Assembly (NCBI GenBank): GCA_025526935.1
Contig: JAHLKD010000043.1
Location: 310,001-374,000 of the forward strand
Source of the DNA: Cladochytrium replicatum
Lineage: Eukaryota; Chytridiomycota; Chytridiomycetes; Cladochytriales; Cladochytriaceae
DNA: 64,000 bases
Direction: 5' to 3'
The position numbers and the translations under genes are program-made. The notes beneath the pieces were generated by a model that had not been told where the DNA came from, did not search any database, and saw only the letters and a program-made list of their open reading frames with translations. Below are positions 1 through 11,487 of the stretch, in pieces (position 1 is the first letter of the stretch; each line of letters begins with the position of its first letter).

Positions 1-966
1 ATATTGGCGAGTCGAGACGCTTTTGAAATACGCTTGCCAAATGAACGATGCCGATTATTTCTTATCTTTGCTGAACTTTAATGCTCAGTTGGATCACAGC
101 AATCGCCCGAACGAAGGCGAATACCCAATTCATTTCGCTGCTATGAACGGAAACAGGAACATGGTTCAGGCGATGATTGAGCGAATGCCTGGGTTGATCA
201 TGCATGCATTGACTTTTCTTCAGGAAAGAGTGATTCACAAAGCAGTGCTAGGAGGAAGTTTAGAGTTGGTGCAATTTATTGTGAAGAGCGATCCCAATTG
301 TCTTTTGCAGCGCGATTATCTGCAGCAAACACCCCTCTATTTAGCTGCATATCATTTGAAGCTGGACATAGTTCCTTATCTGACTGAATGCAACGGAAAT
401 GCTTGTGATATTCCCAATGCCATGGGCAATCTACCCCCTGTACGAAGCTTTCCATGGACGTTTTGATGCAAACGAAGACGAAGAACTCTCAGAACGCGAT
501 ACCCGGGCTTCTCTTTCTGCTTACCGAAGATTTGTCCAACGTTAATTATACCAACAATTTTGGATCGATCTGCCATTTGCGCTTCATTGGCTGCACACTT
601 CTCAACTTTACTGCAGAATACATGGCGCTGCTGGCTCAAAAGCAGGTCCACTTCAAAGCGAATAAAAATGTGCTGGGTCTGACGGCATTGCACTATGCCG
701 CCAAGATGGGCAACGAGGCGCTGGTCGAGGCGTTGGTGGCCTACGACCAGAATGTCAACACCGTAGATCTCAAAGGAAAGACGCCTCTGCATTCCATTGC
801 GGCATCGACTGCCATGCACGTTTACCGTGAATTTTATTCTTCCATTTTGCCACTCCTGCTGGAACATGGCGCCGATCCTTCCATCCGAAACCGTGAAGGG
901 AAAACGGTTGCTGATATTGCTGTGGAAAGGCAGCAGCATTGGATGTTACCTTATTTTGAGCAATAA
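1..966 (+). CDS. Ankyrin-repeat protein, 5' partial, with a frameshift
   Basis: The reading frame is open from base 2 with no ATG, so the gene starts left of the window. Ankyrin-type units are clear: YPIHFAAMNGNRNMVQAMIE, TPLYLAAYHLKLDIVPYL, and after the intron LTALHYAAKMGNEALVEALV and KTPLHSIAAS. The last unit ends LLLEHGADPSIRNREGKTV and the stop is at 964-966. An intron at 541-616 (gttaat...ctgcag) joins in phase to give a FVQQYMALL junction. Upstream of it a run of five C (434-438) breaks the frame: with four C the protein continues PLYEAFHGRFDANEDEEL, a normal ankyrin continuation, directly into the intron donor. The disruption is therefore one extra C, either a sequencing error or a real mutation. 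Ankyrin repeats mediate protein contacts; partner and location cannot be inferred. Confidence 0.8.
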
Positions 967-1219
967 AATCATATCATTGCAGCACGACATTCAAAGACAG
1001 TGTCTAAAGTCTTTATCCTGCGATTAAGATCATTTGAGAATTTCTAAACTAAATTCCTTTTCCTTATCATCATTGTAGCGTAATATTTTCGTCCGAAGAA
1101 AGATCAACCTTTCTTAAAAAGCATGACTGCCCCGGCAAATTAAATCATGGTTGTTCCCAATTTTGCTGCACATTTGGAAAAGGTCATCGGCAATAACGTA
1201 CGATATAAATGTTCGCATT

Positions 1220-2622
1220 TCAGGACTTTAAATGTATGCAGGCGCTGCCCTGGCTGTCGTCGTTGTCTTTTCAGGAACATTTCAGTATATTCAGGAGCGG
1301 CAATCTTCGTCCATCATGAAGTCGTTTCAAAACATGCTGCCACAACGGACGAAATGTTTGCGACAGGGGTGGATCATGGACATGGATCAAAAGTTCTGTA
1401 CTCATGCAAGGAGATAGTATTGATTTAGAAAAGGGAAACGCAGTCCATGCCGATGTGCGGGTCATTGAATGCAAAGTACTGAAGGTAGATTTCAGATAAT
1501 GTTGCATTCTTTTCAGGTGGATAATTTTATCTTTGGGACTACGGTTCTCGAAGGGGCGGCGACCTGCCTCGTTGGAACCGGCGAAAGAACAATGGTAGGA
1601 TAATTATCAATACTCTTTTTCACTATAGATGGGAAATATTGCCGGAATGGTCGATGTCTTAAGCTTGGTCCTTCTCCGATTCAAAAGAAGATATGAACTT
1701 GTTCATTCGCTACATTACATTGGTGGCGACGGTGATTGCCATTTTGTTTCTGGTTTTGTCTTTGGTCAAAGGGACCAGGCTCGTCACTGCTGTTGTTTTC
1801 ATGATTTGTATGATTGTGGCAATGTTCCTGAAGGACTGCTTCCGACTGTAATGGTAAGAATAGACCACATTTGCTCATGCCTGGTGACACTTGCGTTAAC
1901 AGCAAAACATATGGCCAAAAAGAACGTTCTAGTAAAGGAACTAAATAGTCTGCGCTGGGCTGTGCCAGTGTCATTTGCACTGACAAAACAGGGACCTTAA
2001 CTCAAAAAAAAACAAAATGGCAGTCAGTAACAATGGGAGAATTAAACTAATTTCAGCACATTTGTGGATTGACCGTAAAATTCATTTGCGGAACACAAAG
2101 AGCGATTCCTTAACTTTTTTGCAGTTGCAAATCATGCTTTGTCTTTGCAACAACGCGGTTATGGACAAGAATGGTGTTATTCTTGGCGACGCTACGGAAT
2201 CCGCTTTGCTTAAATACTCAGCTGATTGCAACGCAGACGCTGTACGAATTCTCCGCTATTGATATTAGTGCAGAGTGACTATGAAAAAATTCATGAAATC
2301 CCATTCAATTCGCTTCTGAAATATCAGCTTTTGTTTGTGAAAAAAAGGTTGACCAGAAGCGCTCAGATTTTAATCAAAGGAGCGCCAGACAAAAACATTA
2401 AACATTGTCGGCTCTTTCAAATTGAAAACGAAGAAAATACTCTTGATGACGATCATGAATTCAAGAAACTTACGTTCAATTGGCAGCTCATGGAGACCGC
2501 GTTATTGGATTTGCCTACGAGAACATTCTTTCAAGTATTGGATTTGGTTACAAGAACATTCTTTCAAGAGATGAAGCAGAAATTCTTCATTCCTTGGAAA
2601 TGGGAGAAAGTAATCTGGTAAT
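1220..2622 (+). pseudogene. Relic of a Na,K-ATPase-type (IIC) P-type cation pump
   Basis: Fragments appear in the correct order for a type IIC P-type ATPase but in shifting frames. They are a TM2-like stretch ending QERQSSSIMKSFQNMLPQ (from 1232), an actuator piece GNAVHADVRVIECKVLKVDF, IFGTTVLEGAATCLVGTGER (about 1520), TM3-like hydrophobic sequence, VPEGLLPTV followed by LALTAKHMAKKNVLVKEL (about 1830-1950), the phosphorylation site [10 protein letters not shown] (about 1968-1998), a nucleotide-binding piece LCNNAVMDKNGVILGDATES, and YEKIHEIPFNSLLKYQLL with KGAPD. Frames change between blocks (near 1805, 1955 and 2255), the region beyond KGAPD is scrambled, and the hinge, GDGVND and TM5-10 parts are absent. 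It cannot encode a working pump. It retains the canonical VPEGL Glu, unlike the P-type gene at 41.1-46.3 kb, so it is not a simple copy of that gene. Confidence 0.75.
2504..2569 (+). repeat. Imperfect 33-bp tandem duplication
   Basis: Two adjacent 33-bp units (2504-2536 and 2537-2569) begin attggatttg and end acattctttcaag. They lie in the scrambled 3' part of the P-type ATPase relic and differ at a few positions, consistent with slippage in unconstrained sequence. Confidence 0.8.
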
Positions 2623-3614
2623 AATCAAGCACAATCCGTATTGGGACTGAAGCCCGATGTTATAATTTTCACTGGATAGAAGAGGGACAGTGGGGGCGGA
2701 TCCGGCGGATGTCTGGCGCATTCGGCTGCCGGCACTCTTGTCACGAGGCACAGCCGCCGCAACGGGATTCGCCGGTTTCCAACATTGGTAGTTGAGTTGT
2801 TGTTGTTTATATGAAAATCTAGGTTTATTCAAAGAATTTAGATTTGGTTATTATTAGAGAAGAAATTAGGGTTTCTCTATGAAAAATAATATACTTTCTT
2901 TTTGTACATTTCATGGGTTCGTCTCGGTTCCGAGCCGTCGCATCCCCCCCCTCCCTCGTCCAAAAAACGGAAATCGATCGATCCATCTCAACTGAGCAGC
3001 AGCACTATTTCATCCCAATTCTTTTCTCCGAGCCCTAGTACCAGTCATTCGCTCCTCTCCCTCTTCCGAAAAAGTATGCTCCTTGACCTTTCTTCCATTT
3101 AGATTCGTCCATGTTTCAGTTGATCACTGTTCGATCGCCTCAGATCGTGTCAGATGTGGAAAACCAGCTGTCGCGGATGGAGGGCATGGTGGATGACAGG
3201 CCGGTTCAAATCCTACTCACCTATCCGCTCGCCATCACAGAAAACGAAATCGAACTATATGGCTATTTCTATTGGCAGGACGATTCCCGAGCTATGTGCA
3301 CCAACACCCTTCCTTACACCAAATGAAACTAGATGATTCTGTAATTCTTCCTATTTCGTTATTTTCAACTTGATCGCTTTTTTTAATAATTGGTGTGACG
3401 ATGAGTAAAAATTCGGTGTGACGATGAGTAATAATTCGTTTGACGTCGGCGTCAGCACCAATGCCTATAGAGATGCTGTAGAGCAGGTATAGGGTCTCTA
3501 GGTAGAGGAAGTTTCTAGAGAAGTTTGCTAGAGGTAAGGATAGAGGTGTCAGAGAGGGGTATTAAGATTACTAACCCCAAGCGCTAACTAACCATCGCCA
3601 CATCAACCGACGAG
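2623..3614. other. Intergenic, no supported gene
   Basis: Only short open frames with no recognisable domain occur here, including a serine-rich low-complexity frame near 2900-3100. A 23-bp direct repeat, ggtgtgacgatgagta(a/t)aaattc type, lies at 3392-3414 and 3415-3437. The last 100 bases should contain the promoter and 5' UTR of the hydrolase at 3615. Confidence 0.6.
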
Positions 3615-4937
3615 ATGATTCTTTTCTTGTTCCGTATCGTTTCCGATGGGATGATTCCCGTGTTTGCACGTTTCTATCTGCTGACCTGGGCGCTTCTGCT
3701 TTCTTCGCCGTGGATATCCTATCCATCATCTGCCGTGTTCTTCTCGGCGATCGAATGTGTCTTCTCGGTCTACTATGTCATGTTTCTGCTGCGGCCGATC
3801 CATCGACACCGATCGGCTGACTATCTGCCGCCCATGTCGTCCACCGAATTCACCCTCTTCCTTGACGAAATGGATCAGATGACTCCGACGGAATTGGAAA
3901 CGTATATGGATGAGTGGACTATGGGTACGTTTCCCCATCTGCAGTCCCAGTTCTGGCCGCAGTGGACCAGCATCATTCTGTTCCATCAACCCCCCGAATC
4001 TCTGTCCGACGCCCAACGATCGCAAATGAAAGCGTTTATTGCGCTTCTGGAAAGAAAGATGCCGGATGGAACATGGCGTGGAGATATCGGCGTTACGAAA
4101 AGTATGTTTCTGACGGTCGATCCCTTGACTATTCGCTATCGTCCGCTGGTCTACTATGCCGCCATTTTCGTGATCAAAGAAGCCATGACGGTATTTTTGC
4201 GTTCGCGTGGCTTCCAACGTGTCCGATGCTCACCGTTCCATTATTACATTCGGCGAGGCGGCAAACAGCGCCCCATTGTGTTTTTCCATGGTCTGGGTGT
4301 TGGCATCGTCAGCTATGTCACCGTTCTGTTGGAAATAGCCAAGGCCTGTCCTCAACGCACCATTCTTTTCTGGGAGATTCCGACCATCTCCATGCACTTT
4401 CCATTCCAATCCGATCAACTCCTTGAATCCGTATTTTTGCACCATTTCCTCCGCACGTTACGCCACGAGCAACTGGATGATCTTGTTCTGGTGGGTCATA
4501 GCGTAGGCACTGCCTTCATCCGCTGGCTCGACAACCAATCCCTGCGCATCCATCATCGCATCTTCCTCGACCCCATCTGCTTCCAACTCTGGCATCCCTA
4601 TACCATCTCCCACGTCCTCTACCGGCCTCCCCAATCCTATCCCCAGCGTCTCATGCACTACTACGCCTTCACCGAATACGGAATCCATCTCTACCTGCGC
4701 CGCTACTTTTGCTGGTTCAGAAACACCTACTTTTCCAAAGAGATTCCCAAAGCGACGGCATTTCTGTCGGAAATGGATGATGTCGTGGATACGACGGCGC
4801 TGAAACGCTATTTGGCCCGGTTTGGACAAGTGCAGACCAGAGTGATGACCGGGATGCATCATGCCGAGTGTTTGATCCGAAAAGAAGCGAGGAAAGAGAT
4901 TGTCCGTTGTATTGCGGATATGGCAAATTGGCAATAA
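3615..4937 (+). CDS. Alpha/beta-hydrolase fold protein, membrane-anchored, intronless
   Basis: A single 440-residue frame with its own ATG. The N-terminus is hydrophobic (roughly residues 1-60, two possible membrane spans ending VYYVMFLLRP). The hydrolase core starts at about residue 215: IVFFHGLGVG is the oxyanion-hole HG motif, LVGHSVGT is the nucleophile elbow with Ser296, and a late SEMDDVVD (Asp388/389) and GMHHAE (His415/416) fit the acid and base of the triad. The fold covers esterases, lipases and many other hydrolases, so the substrate is unknown; the anchor suggests a lipid-like substrate at a membrane (inference). AATAAA at 5032-5037 is a plausible polyadenylation signal. It has no intron, unlike most neighbours. 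Confidence 0.85.
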   Translation: MILFLFRIVSDGMIPVFARFYLLTWALLLSSPWISYPSSAVFFSAIECVFSVYYVMFLLRPIHRHRSADYLPPMSSTEFTLFLDEMDQMTPTELETYMDEWTMGTFPHLQSQFWPQWTSIILFHQPPESLSDAQRSQMKAFIALLERKMPDGTWRGDIGVTKSMFLTVDPLTIRYRPLVYYAAIFVIKEAMTVFLRSRGFQRVRCSPFHYYIRRGGKQRPIVFFHGLGVGIVSYVTVLLEIAKACPQRTILFWEIPTISMHFPFQSDQLLESVFLHHFLRTLRHEQLDDLVLVGHSVGTAFIRWLDNQSLRIHHRIFLDPICFQLWHPYTISHVLYRPPQSYPQRLMHYYAFTEYGIHLYLRRYFCWFRNTYFSKEIPKATAFLSEMDDVVDTTALKRYLARFGQVQTRVMTGMHHAECLIRKEARKEIVRCIADMANWQ

Positions 4938-6342
4938 TATCGTCTTCAAATTCAATGAAGCTGAAATGCCAGGGTCATGGCACCAACCGTTCCATTTTGA
5001 AATGTTTTGCACAGTAACTTATACATCAAAAAATAAAGACATTCAAAAGGAATGAGTATAAATATTGAAGCAGTTCTTTAACTTTCATATGCACTTTACA
5101 TGAAGTGGTTTGTTAATCAAAGAGTCCAGATTTCGGCACTTTGAGGGGGCAAAGAAAGGTCAAAGTACCAGCTAGCTTGCAAAAAGTTTTTTTCTTACAG
5201 AATGTTTAGTTTAGAAACAAAACCTTTAGACTTTATTCCGGTATAGGTTAGAAGCTTAACTGCAGGGGGTACGACTGGATGGAAGACCAAGGACAATAAA
5301 GTCAGGTGGACCAGGACCTATGGTCCATGTAATATATTCGTCTTATTCAATGATGCAACATGCCCATTCCTATTTTAAACTATATCGATGGTGGAAAGAA
5401 GGGAGAGATGCCATGTAGAGGCTTGAAAGTGGGGAAGCAAAAATGGAGAGATTTCGGTTGGAATGTCTTGAGCGTTCCTATTGTAGCTCGTAATTGGATT
5501 CGTGAATCTAAATAACTGAACCTTCAACGGCCTTTTCTGATTTTCCTCGTCTTTCAGATTTTCCTCGTTTAAAATCAGGCCAAGAAGAGCAATCGGTTGC
5601 TACCCCTTCCAACAAGTCTCAAACAACATCATCACTTTCTGTCATCTTCAACTTAGCCTGAACAGAATCATAGACCAAATAAGCAAAGTTTTGAACAGAG
5701 CAGGCACATTGCTTATCTTTCAGCATGATCAATCCAAAGTATTGTTGCCAAAGTTGCCCTTCCAATCGGCATCTGAGTGTCACCAGCAAAGATAGCTCGG
5801 ATACTCTGTACTTGTTCATAGGCAATGGTCAAGACCCGTCATAGAAAGCATGTAGCACTGCTTGATTGGCTCCTGCAGCTGGACGTGTGGAACTTGGGCT
5901 AGAAGTGCAGGCATTGCTTGTAGAACAGCTGTGGTTCTGGGATTGTGTTCGTCTCCAGTTTATCTGTTATGTAGTAGTGTGTTTTGCGTATAGTTGTTAA
6001 ATTCGCTGTAATAATGTCCAGTAACTTGTATAATCCAATTACGATATTCGAGCCTGTCGTGCCCACGACGGTTGAGTGATTGCTGATGGCCACTCGCCTG
6101 AGTTTGCTGTCCCCTTTGCTCGCAACCTATTCTAAGTGGTGAATTGATCCTGGGTGGTGGTTCTACAAACAAGGGCGGCAGCTCTGAATGTGTGCTTTGG
6201 CTTCTTTCCCCATGTAGAAATAGTGATCAGAATCTTGCCGACGATTTCAAGTGACACTTTTGGCAAGGCAATCCTTTCCTGCGGTGGTGTTTTTGTTGGA
6301 GGTGGCACCTCTAACTTTATTTGAAGAACTCAAATAATGTTA
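4938..6342. other. Intergenic, no supported gene
   Basis: After the hydrolase polyadenylation signal (5032-5037) only short frames without recognisable domains are found on either strand. Two overlapping minus-strand frames near 5620-6170 are Gln- and Ser-rich but match nothing I can name. Confidence 0.5.
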
Positions 6343-6416
6343 AACTACTTTGCAACACAACTATGATTTTGATTTATTCAACTACTTTGCAACACAACTA
6401 TGATTTTGATTAATTC
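6343..6416 (+). repeat. 37-bp near-perfect tandem duplication
   Basis: Units 6343-6379 and 6380-6416 both read aactactttgcaacacaac... and differ at one base near the end. This is a recent local duplication with no coding content, just beyond the 3' end of the BTB-domain gene on the minus strand. Confidence 0.9.
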
Positions 6417-6475
6417 AGTAGATAACAAGTTCCATCCATCGATGAGCTTTGGACAAGGGGCTCGGTCAGCTCTTT

Positions 6476-7814
6476 TCAGGTGTTGTAAACCTTGCCCGAA
6501 GATGGTGCATTTGGCCTAAGTTGGACACTTGTGAGCAGAGACCACTGATTAATGCTGATTATTTTCTGAATCATTGTAATGAGCAGTGTCAGTTTAGTTT
6601 TGTCTCTCATCGAGTGGCTCCAGTCTTCGGCTAGGTCCCGATAAATCAAGGTGCTTTTGTCTTGAAAAAACCTGTTTCCAAACAAGGATCGAGAAAGGAG
6701 CTGTCGCATCTTCACGAGTATTGTTTCGGTCGCATGAGAGGCAAGGTTTCCAAAGTAATCGGATGCGTGGAGCTACTGGAAGGCAGATTCGGTATCTTTT
6801 GGTTTGTACGGTCCAAACCGGCCGGTGTACGCGAACCAGAGCATGGCGCAAACGGTGTTACGGCCAAACCCATCGATTTCGAGATTTTTGGTCAAAGCCT
6901 GAGTCATTTCGCTGGAAAAAGCCTTGTCGAAGAAGCAGAATTGATTCGCTGTGAGGAGGTAAACTTATGAGATGGTGAACTGGCTAATTGCATAGATAGT
7001 TACCTTAGGATGATGGTATGTGCTGGAATGTACGTTCCGTCTTGTCTCAAGCAAAAGCGGTTGGTTCCTCTTCACGCACGAGGCCTAACCTTCGTGCTTG
7101 ATTGTGCAAGTGCAGAAGAGCGGATTATCAAGATGAATTCCCTCATCATTCTTGAAACGAACTTTTTTCTCTTGGTTGTCGTGAGAAAATTAGTGGCCGG
7201 GAATTGGAACAAACACTGCGGAACATCGATGGCGGGGCTTGAGCTTGCTTCAAACATTTGAAGTCTCCGGGATGACATGTATTTGGTCTTTTATGGAGGA
7301 ACACCACTTTCGACGTAGGCTTCCAAATCAGCTCCGAAACTCCATCAGCAACGGTTGCGTAGTTTGAAGTTTTGGCAGCTGAACACATCTGCAGCTCGAG
7401 CCGCGACACTTTGACCTATCTGCTCTACCTCGCCCGAACTCATCAAACACCTTTTTAAGCTGGCCACGTCGCGGGCTGTGTGTACTTCTAAGACCGCCTC
7501 ATCACAGTTGGGTCGCATTGCTCCTGTTAGCTGGTGACAGATCCGCCGACAAATCCAGTTCTGTACACCCTTTTGTATTAAAAATGGTAAGTTTCGTAGG
7601 TGGGAAAAAGCGTGCGAAGGTTTGGTAATTTTTCTTGAGCACATAGCCCCTTGACACCGCTAAATTCAATCAGGACTTTTGGCGACGCCAAAACGAGGAG
7701 TCTTTCTGCAAACAAACGACAGAAATCTTGATCATATGATATACAAGAGGAGGGGACTTCAGCACTGTGCGCAATTGAATTGGAGGTAACGGCGGCCACG
7801 AGTTTCGGAAACAT
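6476..7814 (-). pseudogene. BTB/POZ-domain gene, probably disabled
   Basis: The best part, read on the minus strand, is FCLRQDGTYIPAHTIILR (about 7090-7010), then an intron gtaact...cacag, then NQFCFFDKAFSSEMTQAL, TVCAMLWFAYTGRFGPY and LHASDYFGNLASHATETIL. The AHtiiL, yTGrf and ASDYF blocks are the order and spacing of a BTB/POZ domain, a dimerisation module often used as a Cullin-3 adaptor. A TAG codon at 6773-6775 interrupts the frame (AFQ-stop-LHASDYF) with no sensible intron around it. Upstream open stretches (7345-7814) may be further N-terminal exons, but I could not join them confidently. The frame ends at 6476. Calling it a pseudogene rests on that single stop, so a base error would make it intact. 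Confidence 0.5.
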
Positions 7815-7917
7815 TCAAACACATCGTATCATAGATTGACGCATAGGAACAGATCTAGGTGAGACCTCATATCACAGGTATAAAGAGGTGTGGCAAAAAA
7901 GGTAGAGGATGACAGCA

Positions 7918-9400
7918 TCAAGCAAAGCGAGCTTTTGTAGCCGTGACGCGGACCTAGCAGACAATGTTGTGAGGATATGACCGACAAATCCCACAACCTT
8001 CAAAAACTCACCACATGGACAAATGCCCTGTTGTTCCCAGCATCGGTGAGATACTGATCCACCGTGGCTTCCCACTCATCCAGAGGGACCCCGATCGCTG
8101 GTGCCATGAACGACTTCATTCCACCAAACAGCTTTCGGCCATCCACCATCCACAATTTGCCAATCTCCCCGTCCCATCCCGGGTGGGCCTCCTTTACTGT
8201 CTCGTTTACATTTTCAAAGGCTGCTTGCTTCTTAACAAGGCTCGCAAGTTGTTGCGCTAACACGCAAAGGAGATCATGGATATCAACAACCATGTGTTTT
8301 GAACCAAGAAAGGAACTCACAGATCTTAACGTTGACACCACGTGCCTTGAACATGTCCTCGGTGAACTTTGTCATCTTCATCTCAAGCTCGCTCGGTTTT
8401 TCATAGTGATCCATAATAGCAGGCATCTGCAAAATGCGAAGCGTAAGGGTTCTCTTGAAAAATTGAGCAAAAGCACGTCAACGCACTTCAACAAAATCAG
8501 CGACTCCTCCAGGTTTCAAAACACGGCACACTTCACTAATGACATGGGGCCATTTGACTTCGGGAACTCCAAAGACCAGCAGCTGTTGATGGACTGGAGT
8601 AGAGATGGCATGAAAAATGAACGAGAAACTATAATTCGGTGAAAAACACCGGTGTCATCCTACCGTAGTCAAAGGTGTTGTCATCGACTGTGATCAAGTG
8701 AAAAAATCAGTGGGAAATCGTGGTGGTTTTCTGGATTGCCCATTAACTCACATGGAAGCCGTTCCATGACATTTCCCTGGCAGAGCTGGATCTTCTGTTC
8801 ACCCGCAAGATTCTGGAAAGTTTCTGCCCATGCCGTCGGAGAAATATCCTGCGTCAAATGATCAGATACATCTGAAATACCATATTCTTCGTTTCAAACG
8901 TACCACTCCATAATAGGTTCCATTCGGATAGTCACGCTGCATTTCTGCAAGCCAGATACCAGTGCCGCATCCAACATCCAGCACTTTCAAGCCTTTGCTC
9001 AAGGCTTCCCCTGTGACACCACGGAAGTTGGGGCCGCCGAACAGGTTCCGGAGGAGATGGTGCTGCAGATTCAGGCGCGATCCCTCCATAATGTCGTTCT
9101 TTTCGGACAGGAAGGAGATGAGATTCTACAGCAACATCCCACACGATCGCCACTTACCGGAAGGACATATGGCGAGTTCTTGCAACGACATTCAAAGGAG
9201 AAAAGGAAGCCTCAGCTTATATCAACGCTGTGAAGGTTTCTTCGCTGCTTTCATACCTCGTTATGGAAGGTTCGCCCATCCGCATCGACGCCAGCTCCCG
9301 TTCCTCCTGATACCCAGTTCCTCGCAACTGTTTCATCCACTCCAACCGCTGTCGCTACGCGACTGGAAGACTCCGTCGGTTTCGAGCAAAACGAGCCCAT
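7918..9400 (-). CDS. UMTA/LaeA-like SAM-dependent methyltransferase, nine exons
   Basis: Exons 9257-9400, 9158-9178, 8904-9098, 8752-8848, 8664-8687, 8487-8593, 8321-8426, 8012-8256 and 7918-7953 join in phase with GT-AG introns to give 324 residues. The start MGSFCSKP has N-myristoylation and palmitoylation character. Then come GRTFHNE, NSPYVLP, RLNLQHHLLR, the SAM-binding motif I VLDVGCGTGIWLAEM, YYGVDISPT, LPFDDNTFDYVHQ (motif II region) and VCRVLKPGGVADFVE (motif III). These are the blocks of the fungal UMTA-like class I methyltransferases, the group that also contains the secondary-metabolism regulator LaeA. The substrate is unknown. Exons 2 and 5 are only 21 and 24 nt, so automatic prediction may truncate this gene. 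No biosynthetic cluster surrounds it. Confidence 0.88.
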
Positions 9401-10147
9401 ATTTGCAGTTTGGTGCTAATTCATTAAATGTGGAGGATCAGGGGCATTTTATGAACCCTCATTGGTGTGGGTGGAGGGTGAAATTTTTTCTGTTGGAGCA
9501 CCGTAAGACAAAAAGATCAGCACGATCGCCTGGTGCTGTCCTTGCAATCAGAGGATCTTGGGTTTAACACCTGTCTTCTGGTTGTGAGCACGGTAATAGT
9601 AAAATTTGAATCGATCTTTGTGAAAGCACATACGAGTCATCCATGGTCATCTCTCTTGATACCCCTTGAAACCTCGAACGTTAACGGCATCCGTTTTCTT
9701 GAAGGCATTGGTGTCACTTTGCTTATCATTTTCGGAGATTGTGGTGGTTGTCTTCCGAAGATCCCAAGAGAAAGTGCAACATGTGAGTCAGTGAAGGGAG
9801 GAAAAATATCGCAGTGCATCATCCCTCGTGGCCAAGATCATATCGACGTATGGCTGCTGAATTCATCTATATCGAGCTTCTGAGTCAAGGTCTCCCTCAG
9901 TGGCGAACATTTTAAACATGTTAAGAATAAAATGTATCGTAACTTTTCACAAAACAAAAATAGCAAAGTAGTTAGTGATAAAATTATTTGTTGGAAACTC
10001 GTGAACGTTCTGGGAGGCTCAAATACAAAAGATTGGGAGTTTCACGGACGGTTCACGCCTAGCTCGGCCAGCTGAAGATAATTTGGAAACTTGCATTCTC
10101 GAGAGATAGCAGAGAAAGAAGCTCAAATTTTCCGGCATCAGTTTTGT
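9401..10147. other. Intergenic, no supported gene
   Basis: This contains the methyltransferase 5' region and the area beyond the decayed 7TM gene. Short open frames on both strands at 9530-9880 show no recognisable motif. Confidence 0.5.
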
Positions 10148-11310
10148 TCAACTTGAACCGCACAACCGCTTTCGCATCATTGCCCCTGATACATACTCTT
10201 CACCATTGTCATTTCGAAGCAGTTCCAGGGTATTTTTAAACCGGATTGCGTCAGTCATGACAATGAGAAGACAAATACTCATGCCGTTCCAGATCCATGA
10301 TCTACACTGCGCTCAGATTATGCTACCAAATTGCCGAATAGGAATGACATACATTGCTAAAGTGAAGGGATTAAGGATGGTGTGATGGCAGAGCCACGAC
10401 CGTACCGATAGAATTTTTGAAGTATCCACCTATTGCCAGAAACACCATGGTTATGTTCAAGCTGTAGGGCGATCTCAGGATTCCCCTCATGTACATAAAA
10501 CCAGTTCTGATCTAGAAAGCGGTGTCTCTTCGAACTGGCCCTTCAGTGTCCTGAACTAAATTCAAACCAGACACTCACATTGACTACTGCTTCAACAATT
10601 ATGTATCTGACCACGTTAGGATAGTCATTCATAGTTAAGCTTACTGAGTCGCTATCTGTGTTGCGCAGAACAGGCTTGATTCCACTAAACTAAACCAGAT
10701 CGCCTCTGTGAGCGTAATCTTTGCAACACTTGTGCCGCCTCTGAAATATTCTTTGAGTCAGTGTCAATCAGCGGGAGTTTTGTGATCGACGCACCAGCAG
10801 GATTATCCGATCTTACAGTCATGAAGTACTCACCAATACCTATCATAGCCACCTGCAGGAAGAAAGCAGTACACCGAAAGTCCATACAGGAGAGGTGAGC
10901 GTGGAAATATGATTACGTATGCTAGAGTTGCTGAGTGTGATCCACCAGACAGATATAGAATTTTAAACATCCGAATGCTATTAACTGCTCCAGAAAGGAC
11001 TTTTATCTCGCCTGCGTTTCCAGGTTGTCAGGTTGGTTTTGCAGGAAAACAAGTAGGTAGGCTAACCCACCAACGATTGCTGTCGATGGAAACGCAAACG
11101 ATGAAACCACATAGCCCATGATCGAGCCAAATAGAAACCTGTTTTTGATTCTCTCAAAGTTCTTGATTCAGTGGTTCTCAATTGGTATTTATGAGAGAAG
11201 CGACTTTTCCTACCTCCCAAAAAGCTGATTGTGACTGCTAGCAAACCAAACAGGCCACTGACTTGCATTTCAAGTTCTTTCTCAGAAAATGGAACAACTT
11301 CATTATCCAT
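10148..11310 (-). pseudogene. Decayed seven-transmembrane paralogue (copy B)
   Basis: It aligns block by block with the intact copy at 11.5-12.8 kb: VSGLFGLLAVTISF, NFERIKNRFLFGSI, HSATLAYVIIFP, KITLTEAIWFSLVESSLF, SLNITMVFLAIGGYFKNSI and WNGMSICLLIVMTDAIRFKN. Intron positions are shared, including a 4-nt microexon at 10353-10356 (tag-CAAT-gtatgt). Disabling changes are a one-base mismatch at the first exon donor, a frameshift around 10855 and a TAG inside the exon before SLNITMV. The C-terminus also stops soon after TM7. I read it as a recently inactivated tandem duplicate, though alternative splicing could rescue parts. Confidence 0.65.
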
Positions 11311-11487
11311 CTCTGACTCGGTTCTTCTGTGATCTCGACCTTATGGCCTTGGTGGAAACTTATGAACTCTCTGAACCAATCATGCATACTAGACCAATGG
11401 AGAAGAAAATATCCTGCGATATATTGATTCAATTTTTATAATATTGTGTATCCTGTTCGCAAACTGATGTTTGCTCCTAATTCGGAA

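Noticed and set aside
5619-6172. Minus-strand frames considered as retrotransposon Gag fragments
   Set aside because: Gln/His-rich composition was suggestive, but no zinc knuckle, protease or polymerase motif is present.
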